Positions 1 through 11,160 of a stretch of DNA of 64,000 bases are shown here, piece by piece. Position numbers and translations under genes: made by a program. The notes beneath the pieces are model-generated. The model was not told where the DNA came from. It made no database searches and saw only the letters and a list, made by a program, of their open reading frames with translations. Numbering within the stretch: position 1 is the first letter of the stretch; each line of letters opens with the position of its first letter. The DNA is from Drosophila miranda (Eukaryota; Arthropoda; Insecta; Diptera; Drosophilidae), in the NCBI RefSeq assembly GCF_003369915.1, contig NC_046674.1, positions 496,001 to 560,000 of the forward strand. The letters are read 5' to 3'.

Positions 1-2539
1 CAACTTATCCCATTTTCATCACTCTTTGCAGCAGTCTCTGTGAACCAGAATAGTTCTCTCTTTGGAGAATGGAGTTCATCTGTATGAGAGCGCACTGTTT
101 GTACATACATACTCTTGAAGGAATCTGTGTATGTATGGAAATGGCCTGTACAGTTCTGCGAAGATGATCTTCTGCTGTGGGTCTTTTGTTTCATTGGAAT
201 GCAGTATGGCTGCAAGGCACGGCCATTTGCAAGTGCAAGGCCAACAGATTACCGATCTCTGTACGAGATCTGCAGCTGTAAAAGCGGACCAGACCCCAGA
301 CCAGTCCGAATAGAGGTCCGATAATCGGTCGATGATTGATTGATTAATGCCAGAGGCATTAAGGTTACTTTTGTTGAGTGCCAAACGATGTCATTGCCTT
401 CCAGTCGGACTGATACGAGTATCAATCAGTAGAAGAGCCAATGGCCAATGCCGCCCACAGTCATAGGTCAGGCATCCAATATGGTCAACCAATTTGACGC
501 TTGCTTGCGAAGCTCGCTTTATGCGCTTCCTATATGCCACATCTCCGTATATTTTCACGACACTTTCGCTGCAGGTATTGCGTGTCGTTTCAGCGAAGAG
601 TGATGGAAAAACTGGCGAACGTGCCGCGGGTAAAAGTTGAGTAGAGCTGAGAATTTCCATTGGGCCGGGGCTGTCGGCGGGGTTTCACTTCACCCAAAGC
701 CCAAGACGCCAGGCAGGCCGTGAAACAATTACCAGATATTTTCCAATTTCCAACTTTGCGACGCGTTCGCTGAACTCTCATCGCCGGAGGGGTGGGGCGT
801 AGAGAGGGGGAAGCCCCTTACATAGGATTACGCGCATGCGCAATGCTCGTTTGAACGGCTCGCACTCGAATTCGAATGAATCGCCGTTCCGTTGCATATT
901 GCACATCATGTTTGGGGGTTTGCAGGTTTTGGGGCTGGTTGCTGGGCTTGTGCAACGAACAGCCCGACAGTCTGCCTTTATGGAGTTGTGTTGTCTATTT
1001 GCCAAAGTCATCCATCGTCCGAATTCGGAATTGGGATTCCTTTTGGCTACCCGACTGACTGATGTATCTCTATCTTTTTTCCCTCTATTTGCCTTTGTTT
1101 CGTGTTTCTTTAAGACTTCTTCAAGGTTGGCTCGCCAGCGGTTTTATGTTTCTAGACTGGTTTTCGTTTTCGCTAAACAATTTCGTCATCGGTCGCCGTC
1201 ACAGCAACAACAACCAAGAGGTGGGGATCGTAACGGGGTGTAAGGGTATCAGCGCTGCGGCTTTCAGTTCCACAAAGCGAACAGAAACAACAAAACTAGT
1301 AACTGCAAACTGCAAACTGCACTCGGTCGCTCTTTCTCTCTCTTTGTCTCTCTCTCTCTCTCTGTATCTTTCTTTGTCTTTGATCATCTTTTGGGATGGG
1401 ATGGGATCTTTGGGATTTTCTTTCTATTATTTTCACAGAGCATCGCATCCAGCAACAACACTACAATTCGTAATTATCTGATATTCACATTTATCACACA
1501 CACAAATTCCTCTCCTCTAAGCGAGCGAGCGCGGTTTTACGATTTCTGTCGGCGAAGCAGCAGCCCCCACGACCGCACGATGGAGCTCAACGCGTTGGAT
1601 TGACTTGCTAAGCGGGCGATGGAGCAGCAGAGACCTCCAACAGCAGCAGCAACAAACGAGGGGGAGCGTTGTGAGTAGCTGCTGCGACCGCAGCTCTACA
1701 TTTAAGCTCGATACATAGTCAGTATGGCTCTCCTCCGACAGACGGCGCGTAACAACGAACGACAAAGAGTGCGTGCGAGAAAGAGCCACAAAATCAGTCA
1801 AAACGTGTCGTCGGGCGCTGCGTAGCGACTAGTTTTGACTATAATAATAATCCGATCTGATCCAGATTGAGCAATCTGGTAGATATGGTCATTCTCTATG
1901 ATTCTGCGTTCTTAGTTTTGTGGATGCCACAGATTTTCATCCTCTGGGTCGAGGCGAAGTCTAGCTCTTACAGTCTCTGAGCACTAGGCGCTCATAGGGA
2001 AGGACGGAGAGACAGACATGGCTATTGATGCTGATCAAGAATGCTTCCTTCTGGACGTTACACACATCCATATCACCACAAATCCAATATACCCCTATAC
2101 AGGGTACTAAAAGCATAAATTGCACGGTCCACTTTATGGGCATTGTTTACGCTCGTTCGCTCTCTTGCACTCTCAGAGAGGTATATTAAAGAGAAGGTAA
2201 AGCAGTCACGCTCTCCATCTGTCTCGCTCTCGTTCGTGTATGTCTGGGCTTCAACTGGAGGATGGTCGGCCTTACCTCCTCTTGAATGTAACCTGCCTGC
2301 CATTTGGCTTCTGTGGAACCTGTCGAATCGCTTACAATCCAATCCACTCACTCTCCCACTCTCCTGTCCAGTGTGCGCTCCTGCTCACACACTTGATTCA
2401 TGTAACGGGTTGTTGTTGTTGTTTTCGGTGCGCTGTCGGCGGGGGCTTACTCTCACTCTCATTTGTAATGGGTGTACGAGTAATTATGTGGTCTGTTAGC
2501 TGCTCGACTTGTTAGCCTCACTTTTGGCATTTTCGTTTG
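1..2539. other. Non-coding stretch left of the first gene
   Basis: I find no convincing coding exon here. The stretch holds CT-rich tracts near 1330-1375, the inverted mini-me-like repeat at about 1653-2108 and AT-rich spacer. It is probably intron or 3' flank of the minus-strand gene whose last certain exon is at 2965-3068. A strong minus-strand acceptor at 2551-2553 marks its right edge. Confidence 0.4.
1653..2108 (-). mobile_element. Deleted, inverted mini-me/DINE-1-like element
   Basis: Read on the minus strand, this segment matches both ends of the plus-strand element at 10047-11160. Near 2108-1925 it carries the diagnostic core: the wording 'ccacaaatc..aatatacccc', 'ccttctggacgtta', 'attgatgctgatcaaga', a short remnant of the GTCY array and 'gcactaggcgct'. 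It then jumps to the distal part: 'gaatcatagagaatgacc' at about 1905, 'tacgcagcgcccgac' at about 1825, and an end near 'ctcacaacgctccccctcg' at about 1655. The middle of the element is missing. The family name is inferred from the (GTCY)n array and the conserved TA-rich core known for mini-me and DINE-1 elements; no autonomous protein is encoded. Confidence 0.6.
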
Positions 2540-2964
2540 TCAAACAGCGCCTGGGGGCGAGAGACAAAAAAAACCTTTTAAGTGGCCCTGATGATCCATC
2601 CACACAAAAACAATTAAGAGGCGGCTAATCGTCGGACGTTCACAGACACGTTCACAGCTGTGGAATCCATGTGTGGATGCTAAAGCTTAGTCATGGCACG
2701 AACCATTGCAGATCGATAAGAGCTTTGTTTGAGTCGGAAGCTTTATGAAACAATTTGAAACAAATTTGATCAAATAAAGAATAACTGAACATATATTAGA
2801 TAACACAGCTTTTTCATAGATGCTACACAATCGCACGCTCAGCTGAGACGTTTGTACGTGGATTTGAGATACATTCCCATTCGGATAATAGAAAGAATTC
2901 CATTCGGTGAGCACTTTTGTAGATAATTTCCCCAAATAGAAATACTTATTGTAAAAAAACTTAC

Positions 2965-4165
2965 CCTCTATGCAGCTTATCGCCTTCTTTTGTTGCAGTC
3001 TTTTGTCTCTAATGCGCTTCGACCAGTCCGGGCTCCGGATACGATGTGGCTTCAAGCGTTCCCGTACACTGAAAATAATCGGTAGAAGAAAATAATATTA
3101 ATAATATGGTATTTCCCATTTTAAAAGACTTGAAATAGTTTTTGTTAAGTACTTTACAGGGCTCTCTGGGCCTGGCAATCGATCATACCACAGAGTCATT
3201 GTCTATGGTCTATGGTCTATGTAATTGTCCGGAGGCACGACCATTTGTGACACGGCACTTGCATCCACTGACTGGCATGATTCCGTTGAGCTTTGAGCTC
3301 TCAATAGAAACACCAAAGAGTGCATTACAAGGGTTTCCTCAAGGGGCACGGCAATCTTATCGACTGATAACAGACGGAATTGTGGGTCGCCAAGCTAATT
3401 AATGGCAATAAGGGGAGGAGCTCTAATCAAGCGTCGAGTGTTGCAATGGGATCCAAAATGGGATGGGTGACAAACATTGGTAAAAAAGGGCCAAGAAATG
3501 GTTCTATAATGACACTCCTACTTGCTTCGATAAGATCTCCATTAAAAAAATCCATCTATGTATAGTTGATCTACATGAAAGCAAATATCTTTGCATTTGG
3601 GCCATTTTTATCTTCGAGTTTATCTTCTACAACCATCTTTATCGGATCTTTCGTATTCGATCGCAGTTGTTCAACCCAAAAAGATTTTACTATATTTATT
3701 AAACATACAAACATGCATACGGAGTATGTATGCACATATAAAGTATTTATGTATATCCCCTTTCTACGCTTTGTTTATGCAGAATATCGTAATTTGTTGA
3801 CTTGGAATGACGTTACCCAGAGAATAATCTCCATTTCTTTGTTTGTTTTTAATGGCGATGTTGAAAACAGTAGAAACAAAAATAATAACAAGATGACTGG
3901 AATATGGAAAATTCCAATTGAAACACTAACCCCATGGTCTATACCCTTTTCGAATTACAAAAACACGCGCCACATCTAAACCGCTTTTCGATTACTGCAA
4001 ATCCTTTGATTCTTAAGGGATTACATATCGAGGGGTTTCCTTAAACCTTGCTGCCCTTTTGGGACTCTCCCCGAATCTCTGATTGCTTTATCGACAGCCC
4101 ACAGATAAGAGCCATCGCCCGCCTTGACCCGATTGCCCATGTGACTATTTTTGTGGCCAGGTGTG

Positions 4166-4197
<32 letters not shown>

Positions 4198-7100
4198 ACT
4201 ACAAAGCAGATGTTGCAACCCACTTCGTTGCCACTCGTTGCACCATCGCCAACACCCAAACTGACATCCGGACAACAAAAAGTGAGTGGGGCCCCTGCGG
4301 CAGTGAGCCGCCTGCTCCTCCGATAAGATAAGGCCCAAACAAACTGATAAGCAATCTACGCAGAATTTATATCATCCCCCACAGAAGGGGGCCCGCACTC
4401 TGCCCCACCCTCTCCCCCGTCTGGCAATTATTCCGGAATATTAATATATGTATATCTTTTTGCTACTCACACAACAAACTGGGCTTCGGTGGGCGGCCTT
4501 GCCTCCAGGCGATCTGCTGGCGATGCTGATGCTCCCTCGCCGTCGGATATGTCCACCCAGGCGTCGCTGTTGTCGCTGGAGCCGGCTATCGAGGATCGCT
4601 TGTCCCCCGAACGCTTGGCCCCGCCGCCACTCGAAGCACTGCCGCCGCTGCCCAGGGAGGAACGGCAGCCGACGCTGGCACTGCCGTAGATCACACAGCC
4701 GGCGGCGGCCAGGGAGGATTCGTACAGACTGTTGGTTTTGTGGTCCGAGGAGATGGTCAGGGTGGAGCCGCTGCTGGAGAGCTGGATGCAGGTGCCGCCA
4801 GGCCCATGCCCATGCCCCGTCGCCGTTGTCTTCGCCTTGCGGTAGTGGGAGATGCTCTCGTAGCAGTTGGATCCCAGGGAGATGGCGTCGGTGGTCGTGG
4901 TGCCGCCGCTGCCGCTGCCGCTGCTGTTGCTGGCGGGGGCTTTGGTGTGCATCGACTCGTAGCAGCCCTTGATGGTGTCGTAGATGTTCTCGTCCTCATC
5001 CTCATCCTTTCCCAGGTCCAGGGTGCTCGCGTGATTCGGTTTCGGGGGCGCCGGACGAAGGGGCGTTGGAGATTGGGGCAGAACTCGCTTTGGTTTCGGC
5101 AACTCTGGCAGCTCGTCGCGGGTATTCCTTCCCAGTGTGCCGCCATGCGCTCCAGGAGATGGTGTGGCCATGGGGAGTGTATCCTCAGCGTTGGCCGCGG
5201 GCTTGGGCGGGGGCGGGGCAAAGGACTCGTAACCATCGAAATCGGGCGCAGCCGATTCGCAGGAACCCGCAATGGACTCGTAGTCTTCCAGCCAAGTGTT
5301 GGGCCTGGGGCAGGATGCCGTTGCCGATGCCTCCTCCACGGTCTGGTAGATGTCCTCGATGATCTCCGACTTCTGAATATCCACGATCTTGAACAGGCCC
5401 GAGGCCTGTGCTTCAGTCTTGGGTTCGATGGCAGACATGCCAGAGGGTGTTATGGGCTCGTAGATGGATTCCGATTCCTCATCTTCTGGGACCTGCTTCG
5501 GTTCGTCTGTCTGGGTGCCTTCTTCCTTGGGCGCCACTTGCTCCTCCTTCACTGTCTCTTTCTGATTTTCCCTTTCCGCGTTCATCAACTGCTTTTGCTC
5601 CATGATCATCTGCTCTCCCTCGATGGCATTCACTAGGGTCACGTTTACCGCCTGATTGACCAGGAGCTGGTTGTTGGAGATCTGCTTGTTGGCCGCCTGG
5701 TACACGAACGAGGTGTTGGGCAGCAGGCGCTGCTCGAAGTCATCGTTGGTGCCCAGCAGCAGCTCTCCGGACTCCGAATGTGCGCTGATCTCCTTGAGCT
5801 TCTGATCGAGCACTTCCAATGCGTCGAGGATCTTGGAATCGGCATCGGCCTTAATGCACGGGACCATTATCAGGGGAGAGGTAGCTTCCTCCCCTCCTGG
5901 ATTTGGATCTGAATCTGGCTCTGGCTCTAGCTCCTCTTTCTGATTAATCTCCATCTCTGGAACCATTTCTGGAACCATCTCGGGTGCATTTTTGGTGGGC
6001 GAAGGACTGGCCGACTTCCGGCTTCTGCCGGCGAAGGTGAAACGCAGCTTCTCGTAGATGGAGGCATACTTGTGCTTGCGCTGCTTCTGTCGCTCCTCGT
6101 CAATCTCCAGGTCGGGCTTCAGATCATCATCCATCGCCAAGTCCTGCTGCTGCCCTGCTGTTGGCTGATCTTCTTTGGTAGCTTCCTCCTCTGCGGCTGG
6201 CTCCGCCTCCGCGGGCGTCTTGGCCTCCTCGCAGACCACCTCCAGTTCGGCCGGACTCCCCTTCAGACTCCGCTTTGTCTTTAGTGTGAGGCAGTTGCTG
6301 CCCCTGGCCTGGGCTGTGGCTGCCACCAGTTCGAGATGCCGTCGCAGCAGCTGCTCGCTCTTCTGCGGCACCGATGGCTTCTCCAGCGTCTCGAACTTCT
6401 TGATATTTCGCTGTACCGTGGAGATGCCACTCTCTGGGGGCAGCTGCTGCTGCTGCATCACGGGTGGCTGCTTCTCCACGATCTTGTAGACATGGCTGCC
6501 GCGTGCCAGCCAGACGCCCTTCTTCCGCTTCACCTCCTCTAGGACGCGGGCATCCTTCTGTATGATCTCGTTGAACTGTTGCGTCAGCTTGGCCACCAGG
6601 CTGTTCTTGCTGATGTTGCCGCTGCTGTTGTTGCTGGGCGGAGCATCTGTTGCCTGCCCCATCCCTGCGAGGCAGCTGCTGTTTATCCGCCGCGGCGTGT
6701 GGTGCTGCACGTATGATCTGCCCGCGTGCGTCTTGAAGCTGTATTTTCGCTTTGTCACCGTGCGCGTCACCGATGACGTCACAGTCGAAGATGTTTGCGT
6801 GGAAGTGGTATGCTCTGATTCGCTGCTGCCGCCACTCTGGGCGCTTGCCGCGCTGAGACTGACGCGGACTCGGGCACGGGCTCGCGATCGGGCTGGCGTC
6901 GCCCGCAGCTCCACCTCCTCCGCCCCAACCTCCAGCTCCATGGAGGAGATAACGTTATCTGATAATCGCCGCGGACTTGGCGATTCCATATTGCACTCAG
7001 TGGCAGCAGGTGGAAGCGGCGGAACGCTGTCGTCACATTTGCTGGCGACTAAAGTCTCACTGGCGTTTTTAGTCGCGTTTGCACTCGGAATTTTCTTGGC

Positions 7101-7787
7101 GTTTATAACCGCCTCGTCGCTGCTGCGTCGCAGATTGCTACGCATCCTCGCCTGCTCCGCGTTCTTGTACTTGTAGAAGTTGTCCTTTTCACGCTGCAAC
7201 TGCTGCTGCTGCGTGGTCGCGTCCTGCAGATTGTGCAGACTGGCGGCGCGTTTTGACAGCGACTTTTCCGGCGAGGGATTGTTGAACGCGTTTACCAGAC
7301 AACTGACGGATTTGTTCAGCTTCCGGAGGGTGCCCAGCGAGGAGGCACGCGACGATGGCGCCCCCGTGTGATCCTCGCTGGCGCTCTTAATGCGCCTGTT
7401 CCACAGCAATCGAAGCGTTTGGACACCTCGGAAGTCGCGAAAAGCCCGCGACTCGCAATTGCAGTTTTGATTCTGATTTTGATTCTGATTCTGATTCTGA
7501 TAATCGTCTAGCGAGGCGTTATCGCGCACTGATTGCCGATTGTTGTTGTCGCTATCGGAGGCACTGACACTGGCACTCGCTGTGGCTGTGGCGGTGGCAG
7601 CTCGCGATCCGTTCACCAGCCAATTGATAATTGTCTTTTTTGTCTTACGCGGCGAACTTGTGGAGCTTGTGGCACTTGTGGCATTTGTTGCACCCGCACT
7701 CGTTGGATTCCCATTGAGATCGCAGCGCGTGTGGGCCGCCGCATCCCGCACAGGTGACATGGCCATGGCCATGGCTGGGGACCACAT
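2965..7787 (-). CDS. Large tyrosine-motif protein, function unknown (3' end unresolved)
   Basis: Two exons are supported. Exon 7787-4471 opens with ATG, has an in-frame TAG upstream and ends at donor TGT|GTGAGT. Exon 3068-2965 follows acceptor TTATTTTCAG and ends at G|GTAAGT; the phase-2 junction reads as valine. The stretch 7879-7788 is 5' UTR behind a strong acceptor (CGTTCCAG). The product exceeds 1,140 residues and is mostly low-complexity. An Asn-Gln repeat lies near residue 100, poly-Gln patches are scattered, a VPEM triplet sits near 605, and basic stretches such as SIYEKLRFTFAGRSRK lie near 575. The C-terminal third has at least eight Tyr motifs of the form Y-[E/D/Q]-[S/T/P]-x (YEPI, YQTV, YESI, YESF, YDTI, YESM, YESI, YESS). 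The second exon is strongly basic (RIRSPDWSKRIRDKRLQQKK). I see no signal peptide, membrane segment or enzyme domain in these exons. A cytoplasmic docking or signalling protein is an inference; I do not recognise the gene. Confidence 0.72.
4169..4195. repeat. Poly-G run of 27
   Basis: This is an uninterrupted run of 27 G on the plus strand (poly-C on the coding strand of the surrounding gene). It lies in the intron between the two exons of the tyrosine-motif gene. A run this long is rare in Drosophila and is prone to slippage, so its exact length may be an assembly estimate. Confidence 0.95.
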
Positions 7788-8006
7788 CCGTGGTGTGGTT
7801 TCCGACGCTCTCCTGTCTACCTGCTACTTCGGTGCCACCAAACGGCACGATGCCGATGATGCTGCTGCTGGCCCCGTGCCTGGAACGACAGAGAGAGCAA
7901 AAAGAAGAGTGAATAAATCAAATGAATCTGTTTATGTAGATTCACTTGATTTTGTGGTGATTGTCAAAATGACAATCGTATGCTGAAAATGTAAATTTGT
8001 ATGCTA

Positions 8007-8765
8007 CCGATACTCAAAATGAGTATTGGGGTATATTAGATTTGTGGTAAAAGTGGATGTGTGTAACGTCCAGAAGGAATCGTTTCCGACCCCATAAAGT
8101 ATATATATTCTTGATCAGCATCAATAGCCGAGTCGATTGAGCCATGTCTGTCTGTCCGTCTGTCCGTCCGTCCGTCTGTCCGTCCCCTTCAGCGCCTAGT
8201 GCTCAAAGACTATAAGAACTAGAGCAACGATGTTTTGGATCCAGACTTCTGTGATATGTCACTGCTACAAAAATATTTCAAAACTTCGCCCCGCCCACTT
8301 CCGCCCCCACAAAGGACGAAAATCTGTGGCATCCACATTTTTAAAGATACGATAAAACCAAAAACGCAGAGTCGTAGAGGATGACTATATGTTCTAGAGT
8401 GTAAAATCTCAACCAGATCGTGTAATTATTATAGCCAGAATCAAGAAAACAATTTCATTCTTTCTCGCTCTGTCTCTCTCTAACACACAGGTTTCATGGT
8501 CGGCTTTGCCAATTGCAAAATATGAGTTCAAGGATCTCAGAACCTATAAGAGCCAGAGCAACCAAATTTGGTATCCACACTCCTGTGATATCGGACCTTG
8601 ACCGTTTTGTGTCCAAATTTCGCCACACCCCCTTCCGCCCCCGCAAAGGACGAAAATCTGGGTCATCCACAAATCTCAGAGACTATTAAGGCTAGAGTAA
8701 CCAAATTTGGTATCCGCACTTCTGTTAGATCTCACTATAAAACGTATATCTCAGAATTTCGCCAA
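8007..8765 (+). mobile_element. Mini-me/DINE-1-like element, copy 1 (3'-truncated)
   Basis: It starts at 'ccgatactcaaaatgag', shared word for word with position 10047, and stays almost identical to that copy for about 700 bp. It contains the core 'cataaagtatatatattc', the 'gatcagcatcaatag' stretch and a (GTCY)n array at about 8150-8185. Related inner blocks with 'ccaaatttggtatcc' and 'ccgcccccacaaaggacg' follow, each present two or three times. Similarity to copy 2 stops near 8765, so the distal part is missing. It lies just upstream of the 5' UTR exon of the minus-strand gene at 7879, in its first intron or promoter region. Confidence 0.75.
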
Positions 8766-9823
8766 TTCCAAGGGTCAGATTTATGACGGTCACAATGGTT
8801 ATCATGCAGATGGTGAGAGATTTGACCACATGCAGGTCATCCAGAATGTGTTTAATGATAGTGCTGTAAATATCTTAACAGTGTATGTACACAAATGCAT
8901 GCAGCTGACCGTTGTATATTTATTTAGGTCAGTAGTGCATGTTACATATTTATGTTTAGAGCATATTATCGTTTATTTATTTAGGTGGCTGGGAAATCTT
9001 AACCTTTTATGGCTAGCTATTTGTCTAGGTCTAATCATACGATTTTGTATTTTAATTGAAATCGTACAAAGAGAAAGCTGGTGAAAATTCTGGTTCGTCT
9101 GATGATGGAAGATGGTCACGCATGCAAAGTGGTTCTGTTTCTGTCCACCTATTATTGGTGGCCAATCGGTGAGCGGTGTGGCCTGTTAGGCGTGTTTGTG
9201 CAACAGGGTGGGGCAAGGAATGAATTTCTGGAGATATTTTCGAGAGAGTGGTCACCCATTTTCAAGCCCCTAACCAAACAGAGCGAATCTGTATGTCAAT
9301 TTCAGTTGATTTTGAAAGGGGTTTTCCCGAACTACCATTGAAACACCATCGAAATATTCATATATAGGAACGTAAATATATTATTTACGATTATATGTAT
9401 ATACCCTTATCTTATCTTCAAGTCTTTTATTCCTGACGTCTTTTTGTGTTTCTGCCTTTTGATTGGGTTTGGGTATTACTCATGCGTTTTGGTTTTTTAA
9501 GCACCCATTTCATTAATAATAATATATACTGCACTTAAAAGACGGCAAGAAGCATAAGGAAACCCAAATACTATTTTGCGCAACCAAGAAATCACTCGCA
9601 TGGTGGGGCGCTGCCGTACAACATTGCGTATGCTCGATACGCTTTGTATGCCGCCTGGAGCTTATCGCTCAGCGATCGATGGATGATGGTGGAACAGAGC
9701 ATTGCACAAAGCCACAATATTGTTGTCTTAGCCACAATTCCCACCTCTTCGCACCTGACGATTGTTAGCCCTCCCACAGCCACCACCGCTGCTGGTGGGG
9801 CAGGCGGGGCACGTTTTTGTCAA

Positions 9824-9845
9824 ACACACACACACACACACACAC
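9824..9845. repeat. (CA)n microsatellite
   Basis: Eleven CA dinucleotides in a row lie in the spacer between the two mini-me-like copies. No coding role is seen. Confidence 0.9.
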
Positions 9846-10046
9846 GCATACACAAATGCCAATTATAATGAGCGATTACATAAAGTACGCGACAGCGACA
9901 CAAACAATTTCTTTTGCCTCACATACGATGTGAGGTCTATATACTATTTCTCTTCTTTTTTTTTTATCACGAAATAGTTTTTTAAGCCGCTTTGCCGGGC
10001 TTTTTGGTAGCTTCGTTAGCTACCATCTTCCTATTTTTGTTTATAC

Positions 10047-11160
10047 CCGATACTCAAAATGAGTATTGGGGTATATTAGATTTGTGGTAAAAGTGGATGT
10101 GTGTAACGTCCAGAAGGAATCGTTTCCGACCCCATAAAGTATATATATTCTTGATCAGCATCAATAGCCGAGTCGATTGAGCCATGTCTGTCTGTCCGTC
10201 TGTCCGTCCGTCCGTCCGTCCGTCCGTCCGTCCATCTGTCCGTCCCCTTCAGCGCCTAGTGCTCAAAGACTATAAGAGCTAGAGCAACGATGTTTTGGAT
10301 CCAGACTTCTGTGATATGTCACTGCTACAAAAATATTTCAAAACTTCGCTCCGCCCACTTCCGCCCCCACAAAGGACGAAAATCTGTGGCATCCACATTT
10401 TTAAAGATACGATAAAACCAAAAACGCAGAGTCGTAGAGGATGACTATATGTTCTAGAGTGTAAAATCTCAACCAGATCGTGTAATTATTATAGCCAGAA
10501 TCAAGAAAACAATTTCATTCTTTCTCGCTCTGTCTCTCTCTAACACACAGGTTTCATGGTCGGTTTTGCCAATTGCAAAATATGAGTTCAAGGATCTCAG
10601 AACCTATAAGAGCCAGAGCAACCAAATTTGGTATCCACACTCCTGTGATATCGGACCTTGACAGTTTTGTGTCAAAATTTCGCCACACCCCCTTCCGCCC
10701 CCCGCAAAGGACGCAAATCTTAGAGACTATTTATAATAGAGTAACCAAATTTAGTATCCGCACTCCTGTCAGATCTCACTATTAAACGTATATCTCAAAA
10801 TTTCACCCCACTTCCTTCCGCCCACACAAAGGAAGAAAATCTGTTGCATCCACAATATTGCAGATTCAAGAAAACTAAAAACGCACAATCATAGAGAATG
10901 ACCATATCTATTTGGTTGCTGAATCTGGATCAGATCAGATAATTTTTTTAGCCAAAAGGAACAAATCAATTTGCACTGGCTACGCAGCGCCCGACGTCAC
11001 GCTCAGACTGATTTTCTGTCTCTCTCGCACTCACTCTTTGTCGTGTCGTTCAATATTAGCGGCGTCTGCCGGAGAGAGCCATACTGAGATAGTATCGGGT
11101 ATAAATGTAGAGTTGCGGTGTTCGCAGCAACTCACAACGTTCCCCCTCGTTTTCTTTTCA
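10047..11160 (+). mobile_element. Mini-me/DINE-1-like element, copy 2 (longest)
   Basis: This is the most complete of the three copies. It begins like copy 1, carries a longer (GTCC/GTCT)n array at about 10190-10245, repeats the inner 'aaatttggtatcc' blocks, and continues through 'cgcacaatcatagagaatg' into a distal module of about 180 bp. That module ('tacgcagcgcccgacg' to 'ctcacaacgttccccctcg', about 10981-11145) also occurs inverted at 1655-1830, which shows it belongs to the element. It contains no open frame of note, in keeping with a non-autonomous Helitron-like family. Confidence 0.72.

Noticed and set aside
4740..5636. Long plus-strand frame opposite the tyrosine-motif gene
   Set aside because: It is the mirror of a GC-rich coding exon; composition follows codon bias of the minus-strand gene and no domain or start context supports it.
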